Below are positions 52,201 through 61,500 of a stretch of DNA of 64,000 nt, piece by piece. A program made the translations under genes and the position numbers. Every line of letters starts with the position of its first letter. Positions within the stretch are counted from its first letter, which is position 1. This DNA comes from Solen grandis (lineage: Eukaryota; Mollusca; Bivalvia; Adapedonta; Solenidae), in NCBI GenBank assembly GCA_021229015.1, contig CM037782.1, positions 58,153,518-58,217,517 on the forward strand, read 5' to 3'. The notes below the pieces were generated by a model, which ran no database searches, was not told where the DNA came from, and was given only the letters and a program-made list of their open reading frames with translations.

Positions 52201-54439
52201 GGAATTTATCATAAATTCAAAAAACCTTGTTGGACAAATTTTGTTTAGTTTTTGGTTTGTTTAATCCACATTTATTAACTCCATAAGTATTGTATTATTC
52301 CAACTATTATTATTCATTTCTCAGCATGGCAAAGAAAAATCCATTGTTTCATATACCAGATAAGTATAGCACATACTGTAATTATTCATGAGATAAAGGG
52401 TTAAAGGCAAGATATGTTGAAAAACGGCTTTAAATCACATACTGTAACATCGTCATATTTCGTTGGCATTAAATTTTGTTGATTATGTACTAAATGGAAT
52501 TTCGTGGGTACATTTATTCATGATCTAGAAAACTTGAGGGCTATTAAATGAACAATATTTGTGGGGTTTAAATTTCATTGAAAAAAAAACAAAAAAACTC
52601 AACAAAATCAAGAAAATTAGTGACCCACAAAAAGTAATGATTTTATTGTTACATGCAATAAGTCTATGTTTTGAACTGTACATTTCTGGTTCCTCTTTAC
52701 AGGACACCCAAAGTAAGTCGGTGCTATTCGAGAGAATCCATGCTTCACTTTCCAACTTTCTGCGGGGACTTGTCTTGCCGGTATTTTATATATGTATTTT
52801 ATACATGTATTATTATCTGTGCTTAATTTCTATCATGTTCAAGCACTCACACTTTTTCAAGCACTAAGATATTTACTGTATATTTCCAACAGTCTCATTT
52901 CAAGTGCTAAGTGCAAAACTATGATAACTTCATATAAATTAAGTAGTCGTTATAATAATTTTGCACCAAGCTCTTGATGTTTGTGTCACCTGCTGTAAGC
53001 AGAGGTGACACTTAGGGATCACATTTCCGTCGTCTGTACGTGATGTGATGCTTCAGCAGGTGACACATGTTTTCCAAAGAACACTCTTGTCTTTATTATT
53101 TTGTCCTCTCATATAAAAAGTGAATCTGGGTCAAATTTCACAAACATTTCTTAGCACTAAGTAATATTCAGATACTTAGAGGGGAATTTTATCATTTTTG
53201 TTTCTCTAATAAAGATATCCATATAATTTCTTTTTTTAACAAATATTGTTAGATATTTAAGTAATAATTGATTTCAGGTTAGCCATGTACTTGAATATTT
53301 TATAAGATAGAAACGTTGGAATGTGCATCTACCGTGTTAAGAATTTAAGTATTACATTGTACTTAGTGCTAAGTATTGTCCATGGAATTTGACCTTGATC
53401 CTTAACATTATAATTTTAATTACAAATAATGATTCATTTTGAGCCATCTTAACACATGTTTTTCTTGAAAAGTGGAATTATATTTATCACAATGCATTAT
53501 TAATGTGTTATTATTAGAATATATGTTATTTTAATTTCAGACAATTTAAAAAAAAAAAGAAAAAAAAAGCCAACACTTAAATAGTTTGAGTACTTATGCT
53601 TGAAGGGTAATTTTTTTAATGTAAAATGATATCAGTTAAAACTTTTTCAAAGATTCTTTGAAGAGCACAGTGGTCCAGTGACTGACTATAGATTAGAAGG
53701 TTGTGGGTTCGAATCCATTTGAAGGCAAGGAATTTTCATGACCCTCCAAGGTGCAAAGTACTGGTCCAACCCAGGAACCATCAAAAGGGATTAGTACAAG
53801 TTTAGTAACTACATTTGTATAAGCTGTAATTCTGTGTTGTATTTCAGTTCCAGCTGCCGTCCTGTAAGGTGGTCATGTCACCTGAGATTCACATCACTGT
53901 GATTGGTTACACACCTGTCAAGTCTTTCACATTCAACCAGGTAACTTATCACTTTACTCAAGAGATCGTGTAATCAAATATCCAAGTAATAAATTCTCTA
54001 TTTACATCTCATTTATGTGCAAAACTTGGCATTAAATAAAATAAAACATGAAATAAAACATAACATACATCCAGCACAATTTGTACAAAGCCAGTCATGA
54101 AATTTGCCCCTTTGTATTGAGGTATCACTCAGTGGTAAGCACAGTTGGTGGAATTTAAGCCTGATGAATTTCTAGCTGATTTGGATTTATACTGCTTATG
54201 CAGGTAATTTTTATAACAGTTTTCATGTTATAAAACGTTAAATAAATACAAACAAACATTTATGAAATCTTGTACATTTGTCTGTATTTCCCCAGGTGTT
54301 GGCACAAGGTGTTTCAATCAACTGTCGCAATATAGACCAAGTGCTGAAGGACCTTGAGGTTAAACTCAACAAATATGAGACTACCCTGGCTGACAGCTTC
54401 AGTAAACTCATCGACGGACACATTAAAAACTTTGCTAGT
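49165..54439 (+). CDS. SZT2: SZT2, N-terminal exons (KICSTOR subunit)
   Basis: Five exons, all phase 0 (49165-49290, 50073-50246, 52703-52780, 53848-53940, 54296-54439), give 205 codons. The first has [20 protein letters not shown], which matches human SZT2 [20 protein letters not shown]. Later segments match as well: FIAWRYRFVIILDISPS (human FLAWQYRFVIELDLSPS), PSCKVVMSPEIHITVIGY (human PGSCIDFQPEIYVTIQAY) and NQVLAQG (human HQVLVQG). SZT2 is a very large protein (over 3,000 residues in human). It holds KICSTOR together and brings GATOR1 to lysosomes, so that mTORC1 is shut off when amino acids are scarce. The gene is cut off at the gap starting at 54590. ATG at 49165 is the first base after an AG, so the true start may be in an upstream exon. 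Confidence 0.92.
49352..49600 (-). repeat. Diverged TTAA-MITE relic
   Basis: TTAATCCTTTACCTCATATA followed by GACTCATTTTGAC resembles the end of MITE copy C. AATATAAAACCAGATCACTC and TTATCAGGTTTTATAC downstream resemble its internal hairpin. The right end is not clear. Confidence 0.45.
50073..50246 (+). CDS. SZT2: SZT2 exon 3
   Basis: Acceptor TTTGCAG, donor GTAAGT. It encodes 58 residues ending TVTFIAWRYRFVIILDISPS then VSSV. Confidence 0.92.
50435..50815 (+). mobile_element. TATGCCCCC-hairpin dispersed element with nuclear-receptor sites
   Basis: It starts with stem-loop TTATGCCCCC / GGGGGCATA around CTTTGAAGAAGA. Two ~130 bp units follow (AATCAATAACTRGARAA.., GATTTTGGGATCACTTGGTC). Each unit ends AGGTCACAGTGACCT (50616-50630 and 50747-50761). 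It stops near CAACAACTCTTGTTAATG. Confidence 0.75.
51846..52163 (+). repeat. tRNA-derived SINE, family 1, best copy
   Basis: The head CCCTGGTGGCCAAGTAGTTA + GAGC (A-box) and GTGGGTTCAATCCCCGACC (B-box) are at tRNA spacing. The body carries GTCCGGTGTCAGGATAATGT and CATGATACTGCAGTGTGACA. The tail is TGACTGAAATACTGTCAGTG + GGACGTTAAACCC and (CAAA)n. Reverse copies lie at 6005, 9465 and 35170, and a tail fragment at 55737. Confidence 0.9.
52445..52570 (+). repeat. Dispersed ATTTCGTGGGTAC-type repeat
   Basis: TACTGTAACATCGTCATATT, AATTTCGTGGGTACATTTAT and GATCTAGAAAACTTGAGGGC match the copies at 36050 and 18090. Confidence 0.65.
52703..52780 (+). CDS. SZT2: SZT2 exon 4
   Basis: Acceptor TTTACAG, donor GTATTT. 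It encodes DTQSKSVLFERIHASLSNFL then RGLVLP, equivalent to human [20 protein letters not shown]. Confidence 0.88.
52980..53100 (+). repeat. TGTCACCTGC-hairpin repeat fragment
   Basis: GTGTCACCTGCTGTAAGCAG + AGGTGACAC forms a stem-loop, followed by CCGTCGTCTGTACG and a second CAGCAGGTGACAC. This is the usual start layout of the bivalve hairpin/tandem-core elements, here truncated. Confidence 0.55.
53670..53800 (+). repeat. tRNA-like SINE fragment, family 3
   Basis: GTGGTCCAGTGACTGACTAT and GGTTGTGGGTTCGAATCC are A- and B-box-like. GGAATTTTCATGACCCTCC is shared with the reverse copy at 59597-59700. Confidence 0.65.
53848..53940 (+). CDS. SZT2: SZT2 exon 5
   Basis: Acceptor ATTTCAG, donor GTAACT. 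It encodes FQLPSCKVVMSPEIHITVIG then YTPVKSFTFNQ. Confidence 0.92.
54296..54439 (+). CDS. SZT2: SZT2 exon 6, last before the gap
   Basis: Acceptor TTCCCCAG, donor GTGAGT. It encodes VLAQGVSINCRNIDQVLKDL then EVKLNKYETTLADSF and on to NFAS. It ends in phase 0, 150 bp before the run of N. Confidence 0.88.
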
Positions 54440-54589
54440 GTGAGTTACAAAACTTTATTTGTTAGTCCAAACAGTCATAAAACACACAGTATAGAAATGA
54501 AATTATAGGTTCATCATTAAACAAAAACATTGGTGAAAACGTTTTTGCTCACAAAGTTTTACCTTTACATATATCAATATATTATTTTC

Positions 54590-54689
54590 NNNNNNNNNNN
54601 NNNNNNNNNNNNNNNNNNNNNNNNNNNNNNNNNNNNNNNNNNNNNNNNNNNNNNNNNNNNNNNNNNNNNNNNNNNNNNNNNNNNNNNNN
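54590..54689. other. Assembly gap (100 N) between two unrelated gene fragments
   Basis: Exactly 100 N. SZT2 exons lie on the left and lipid-transfer-protein exons on the right. Confidence 0.98.
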
Positions 54690-54825
54690 AAGCATCATTT
54701 ATGGCATACCAAATTTACAAATTTTATGTGTAAATGACCGACCAGTCATTTTTACTAGATTATATGAATCTTAACTTCCCTGTTAACAGAGCAGATTATT
54801 TGTATGTTAGCATTAATGGTTTTAT

Positions 54826-55048
54826 TCAGATGTTTCAAGCTTGGCTCTACGGTGATAAATGACCCTGCGCCCAAGTCTTCTCTGAAACCATATGGCCCAT
54901 TGCTTAGATATTTGGTGTGTAGTATTGTCAGGGGTAAAATGTTTTAGATTAAGTTATATCAGAATCCTTGTCTGTTTAAAAACCTTGACATCAGTTGAAG
55001 CAATGGTACTCAGGTGAGCGATTCAGGGCCATCATGGCCCTCTTGTTT
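54826..55048 (+). mobile_element. GCTCACCTGAGCAC element, 3' end only
   Basis: A truncated core unit (GATAAATGACCCTGCGCCCA, ACCATATGGCCCATTGCTTA) ends ACTCAGGTGAGCGATTCAGG + GCCATCATGGCCCTCTTGTT + T. The left part may be lost at the gap. Confidence 0.75.
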
Positions 55049-55128
55049 CATATTGTTAATTCAAGTCTAAGTATTGGGAGAGGTGGGTATTCATCACTTT
55101 GAGTGAGTACCCAAGTTTAAATGTTTTC

Positions 55129-55354
55129 TTAACCCTTTCCCTCATATAGACTCATTTTGACGCACTCAATAGGTACCACATAAAGCCTGATCTGCAGAAA
55201 AACCACAGTTTAGCCTTACCAAATTTAATTACAAAATCCTCATTTCCAGACCACTGAGGAGCAGCAAACAGCATACTGTTACTCGCAGGTTGATCTGGTT
55301 TTATGTTGTTCGCATAGGTCTTTTCATGGTTTCCTCTATGAGGGAAAGGGTTAA
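55129..55354 (-). mobile_element. TTAA-flanked MITE, copy C, minus strand
   Basis: TTAACCCTTTCCCTCATATA ... CTATGAGGGAAAGGGTTAA, reverse of copies A and B. The internal hairpin is shortened by a small deletion. Confidence 0.85.
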
Positions 55355-55410
55355 CATGTTTTCAGGGAATATATTCTGAGATTTCCGTTATTTTATCTGT
55401 TGACAAACAG

Positions 55411-55548
55411 GCAGGGGCGAACATTGGTCCAGTGGTAACTCGTGCCTACTTTAACCAGTATCCAGACAAGGAGAACATTTTTTATAAATACCTCGGTTGT
55501 CTGAAGTCTGACCGAATTTCCAAGTCTGCTCTCAAATCTGGGCTGTGG
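55411..55548 (+). CDS. Lipid transfer protein exon 1 of those seen
   Basis: Acceptor GACAAACAG, donor GTGAGT, phase 0 at both ends. It encodes AGANIGPVVTRAYFNQYPDK then ENIFYKYLGCLKSDRISKSA. Confidence 0.8.
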
Positions 55549-58500
55549 GTGAGTGTAATACTGAGTGATGCTGTTGGATGAATGGCAGTTTGAATGAATA
55601 CAGTAATGATATTGAAGTGTTCAAGATGAAATCTTGTTACTTTGCATGTGGCTATAGGTATCGATAAATTGAATAAGCACCTCATTTTGTTTCCTATTTG
55701 ATAAAAAAGTGGTTGCTATGACAACACTCATGAATAAATAAAGACATAGTCTCCAAATGACTGAAATACTGTCAGTAGGACATTAAACCCAATAAACCAA
55801 AAAACAATTCCTTGATAATCACATGAGTTACTACTCATGACAAGTAATTCACATTGTTTTTTCTTTTGACGTTGAACTTCAAAACTTTTATAACACCCCT
55901 TCTTCTACATCAATTCTCAAGAAAGTGTAGGTATTTGTTGGGATAAGGATTTTTTTTTTTGGAACAAGGTCCTGTGAATAACAATAGTATGCTTATAAAT
56001 ACTTTAACCCCTTGTTTTGATAAGATCACATTTTTTTTCTTTGACAGGCTCTAGAAAAATCTCTTGAGCAGTTGCATTATCAGCACAATGGAAACCACAT
56101 AATAGACCTCCTGTTTGACATCTTAACTGATTTCCGGAAGGATACTGCAGCAAGAGCAATGGCGTTTTCCATACTTACAAAGACACAGGATTCTGATGTG
56201 ATGAATCGATTAGTTGACAGATTCGAAGTTGAAACACAACAGATGAAGGATTACATGAGCTCGGCCCTGAATTGTCTTATGGAATCCATCGCTCCAGATA
56301 TGAAAGAGTAAGCTGTCATTATAATTTTGTATTGAAATTTAAGTCCACTTTGATGAAGATTAATAGACTAATCAAGGACTAAGTACAAACCTATTGTAAC
56401 TGTTCCATTAATTATATGTATAGGCAGTTGCTGAATGTTAAACTGATTCCATTTAGAAGGATCAATTTACTCTTGCACCTGATGTTTTTTGGCGTAGCTC
56501 ACTGCCACAGCCTAACCTCGCTTTGATCTATTTACGGATGATAATGCAATATAAGACCAAATTATTATTTGAATGATTTTCATTGTATCGGTAGAAAATG
56601 CCTATACTTTGGGAAAAAGGTTACACACAATTGTTTGTTGAGATGACAACTAGCTGATCTGTATTCTTTGTATTCATGAAATGTTAATGAAGTATTTGGA
56701 CTGAATTACAATTTCTTTGGTAAATGTATAGTTATTTTATCAAAACTCTTCTCTTAGATGTACATTGAGACCTGTTTCAGGTCAAACATTATAAACATCT
56801 GCAGTATATTATAGCCAGTTTCACCATATCCGTATGACTGAAAGACAGTTATTATGCGCCTTATTACAATTATGTTTACTCCACCAAATGCAGTATAGGG
56901 GACGCTTTACATTGTATGATCATTCAGCATTCTTCATGACTTTAGTCCCCATCAACGCTGAATATCTTTTTTTAAAGATATTTCTTGTTGAGTTTACTGT
57001 CACTATGACATTGTCAGTCATAGCTAAGTACCAATGAGGCAGATCCCACTGAACAAGGGGCAATTGGGTAGAACCACCAATCTACCAAAATGCTCAGTGA
57101 CCTGACTCAACTTTGTAACCTTTTTATTCTGCATCAGCTATATAGGTCAATCATCAATTCATATGGCATTAATTATAGTCATACTTATGAGATAATCACT
57201 GCCAACATGATATTCTAGAGTTTTATTTTAAGTGAAGCAATTTTATTTCCCTCAGAGTTAATATTGTATTTCAAAAAATATTCAAAATAAAACCTGATTT
57301 CTGCACATATTTTCACATATTTTCAAAATATTGATTTTAGGATTTTCAATGTTTTGAAACATTTTTCTTGCATTTTAGCTGCAGTCACATGACATCTGTG
57401 GTGGAAATGGTCTCTGGCAAAGAAACCATGAAATACAGATCCTTCAATTTCAAATGGATTTTGTAATTAACATCTCATAAAGTTGATGATACATGTACAA
57501 TAAATGTATATACACACATTTAATGAAATATGTGTCAGTATATATGCAGATTTTTGTGGTTTTGTCATGCAGGTTTCGTGATGCTTGGTTGAAGTTCCGG
57601 AATGTGCGACATTTTTATTGGATCCATTCCTTTCAAATGGATTCCTCGAAAGCCTTCACTTATGCAGAAGTATACAAGTGTGTATTTGTCATTCATTTTA
57701 TGACCATGCTGTTATATAGAGTATGAGCTTCTGTTGGTTTTTTCAACTAACCTTTATATTTCTATAGTACGCCTGTTCCTAAGTTTCAGATTAAAGCAGG
57801 ATTTTGACAAAACTTTCAGATAGTACCTTTATAATTATTTACTTAACTGAAATGAAAAGTAAAACAACTATGATATTATGCTTCTAGGAAAGCAATACTT
57901 CATCTGAATCAAGTCTGCTTACCCATTCTTAAACATTCCTGATCATTTATGTGATGTTTGTTGCAGGCTATTACAGACAGAGTACTTTGGTGGCCAGTTG
58001 TCCGTTGATCTAGTCTTTGACCCGGCCAAGCGCATCTTCTCCTCATTTACTGTTACTGTTGACTACTTCTACAATGACGTCAAATATAATGTGATAGAAT
58101 TTGCCTTAAACGTGCAAGGTACTTCTCAATACTTCCACCTCACTTTGAGAAAAGGGTATTGTACGGAAATGGTTTTGTAGGTTTTGTTATACCATTTCTC
58201 ATCATGTTTTGTGTCCCATCATATTTTGTCCCATTGTGTTGTGTCCCATCATGTTTTGTGTCCCATCATATTTTGTCCCATTGTGTTGTGTCCCATCATG
58301 TTTTGTCCCATTGCCTTGTGTCCCACTGTGTTGTGTCCCATCATGTTTTGTCCCTATGTGTTGTGTCCCATCATTTTTTGTGTCCCATCATGTTTTGTCC
58401 CACTGAGTTGTGTCACATTGTGTTGTGTCCCATCATTTTTTGTGTTCTATCATGTTTTGTCCCATTGTGTCGTGTCCCATCATGTTTTGTCCCATTGTGT

Positions 58501-61500
58501 TGTGTCCCATTGTGTTGTGTCCCATCATGTTTTGTCCACTGTATTGTGTCACATTGTGTTGGGTCCCATCATGTTTTGTCCCATGGTGCTGTGTCTCATT
58601 GTGTTGTGTCCCATCATGTTTTGTGTCCCATCATGTTTTGTCCCACTGTGTTGTGTCCCATTGTGTTGTGTCCCATCATGTTTTGTCCCACTGTATTGTG
58701 TCCCATTGTGTTGGGTCCCATCATGTTTTGTCCCACTGTGCTGTGTCTCATTGTGTAGTGTCCCATTGTGTAGTGTCACATTTTCCTACAGTGTGCCATA
58801 TTCTCATCCATACCATGTTATATCCCATTGTCTTATGTCACATTGTGCTGTGTCCCATTGTGTTGCATCCCATGCCACTATGGCCCTCTTGTTTTGTTTT
58901 TGTTTTCTTTCAGGCTGACAAAACTAGATGAAGTGTTGTCAGGTCATAAAAATTAAATGACATCACACTGTTATAGGCTCTCTTTGTAGTATTTTCAAAA
59001 CAAATGAGACAGATAAAAGAAAATGGGACAAAGCCAGTGGCCATTAAGAAGGAAGGAAATTGTCTATTTCGTTATTGTTGTTGTTAGTTGTTCCACTTGG
59101 AAAAAAATGAAATGCTATATAACTCACTTTTAAACATAGTAAAGAAAATGTTTGGTTTAATATAGATCAACTAAACCAACTGCTGCTGTGTAGAACCTCC
59201 CCTCTCTTCTTCCTCCCTTTTAGCAGAGTTACTCTTCATTAAGTTTGTTTTCAGGTTTTGACCTACTGTATGATGTCCTCATGAAACGAGTTGACATCAC
59301 TCCAATGCAGCTGTATGAAATGTACAAAGCCTCACATTCTGGAGACTCTACAGCAAACCAGAAGTTTGCAAGTTTCCAAAAGGATATTGAAATGGCCATC
59401 TTCGACATTATTTCTAAAGTCAACTACCCAAAACTTGAAGAATTTGAAGTATCTGTTGATATTCTATATAAAGGTATGTCTTTGTGTTTCATCACTTGCT
59501 ACCAATTAGATGACCTGATTGCTTTTGGCTTAACCTTTTAATTCATAAATATTCATGTACAAAGTTTATGACTTGATGAATATCAATAATATAAGGTCAT
59601 GAAAATTCCTTGCTCTCAACAGGGTTCAAACTCACAACCTAAAAATCCTGAATCACGTATGTTACCATTGGACCATGGTACCCTTAAAGTTAATAACAAA
59701 CCTTTATTCTGATTGGTCTTCTTTGGATGTATGTTGTGCATCGTCTGTCATCAACAGTTGCTTGTGAACTACCTACTTCGACGACATGGAGTAAAAAAGT
59801 AGGTTACAAGATCAAATCTTCAAAAGTCTCAAATAAACCTTGTGATCACTCTAGAGGCTACGTTTTGCCCAATGTTCATGAAACCTTGTCAGAATGTTTT
59901 CAAATGAGTTTGAGATTGGGTCACATGGAGTCAAAAAGTATGTTAATAGGTCAAATTTATACACGCCACATTTTAAGTCCAATCTTCATGAAACTTTGTC
60001 AGAATATGTCTGCTTGATATCTCAGATGAGATTGAAATTGTGTCATATGAATAAAAGTAGATCACCAGGGAAAATCACAGAAAAACTTTGTGAACACTCT
60101 AGATGCTACATTCAACACAACATCAAAAATAACAATCACAAAATTACATCATGATACCTTTGACATTTATCTTATCCAAGTGAATGACACAGGGCCACCT
60201 TTTGTTTGCAGACTTAACATCTGTATTTATGAATCTTGATATATGTTGGGAACAATATTAATCAGGGTGCCTGGATAGCGTAGTGGTAACGTGCCTCGCT
60301 TCTCACCAATGTGTCCCAGGAATGATTCCTGGTCACATACATGAGAAGGAACAGTGGTCACCCGTCCAGACACATGGGTTTTCTCCGGCATCTCCAGTTT
60401 CCTCCCACAATAATGACCACATATGCCGCCAGCAGAACCATTGAGAGTGATTAATATATGTTGTTATAACTTGTTTCGTAATCGATGTAAAATAAATAAA
60501 GTTTAAAACTAATGCTCATAATGCCTTAGCCAAGTTGAATTATTGCTAAAATTAGACTAAAAGATCAGGAGTTATGGCACTTGAATGATCAAAGTCAGCC
60601 AAGTTTGATTATAAATTAAACAATGTTGCTGACCATAAATTATTGACTAAATTTGGTTTTAGCAAATATTAAACAAATATGTCCAGAATCACGACCCTTG
60701 AATTGTATATAAAGGCTTGAATTCACTTTCTGTATGCTCTAGTATCTTTATTATGCAACCTAAATCATACTCTTAAAATTATATTAAAGGCTTTTTTCTC
60801 TTTGCCAAGTTTGAATGTTTGATAAATTTATGAATAATGGCCAGTCAATAGATGCTAGATCTCACTTTGTTTACAATCTAGAATGCTTAGAATCTATCAA
60901 GCGATTCTTAGAGACAGTTTTCTTGGCCAGGTTAGGTTAGGATAGGTATAACACAATTAGAAATGGTGCTATGGTCTTTGCATAATAAGCAAATGCTGGA
61001 TTTAACTTTGTGTGCACTCTAGTATCCATATTATTTAGAAATCTTATTCAAACCTGAGGACAATATTAAAGACAAAGTTTCACAAAAGAGCAGGGGTAGT
61101 AGGGCCATCTTAACTATCTCATTTTGAAGAAGTATGTTATTCTAAAAGGAAAGGCAGCCGGATACATCAGTATGCAGGAGATTATTGAGTTTATCCATGG
61201 AATGAAGTCTGCCTCCCAACCTGGTCAGCCATCCCTGATACAAACCTACCTACAGAACTGATATTTTAAAATAAGTATGTTACATCAGCAACTGCAAGTG
61301 AGTAGCTTACATCAGGGTTCATAAGTAATTATTTTACTAACATCAATGGGTATAGGTAACTTTCATTATTGGATTTAAATAAGTAGCCTACATTAGCAGC
61401 CACATGTGAGTAGCTTACATCAGCAGCTTTCAGTGAGTAGCTTACATCAGCAGCATTAAGTGAGTAGCTTACATCATCAGCTTTAAGTGAGTAGCTTACA

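Noticed and set aside
57380..57465. Exon CSHMTSVVEMVSGKETMKYR after an AG in the lipid transfer gene
   Set aside because: It ends in a stop without a donor, and exons 2 and 3 join in phase without it.
58159..58931. Cys/Pro-rich open frames up to 244 codons
   Set aside because: They are frames of the TGTGTCCCATCATGTTTTGT minisatellite inside an intron of the lipid transfer gene.
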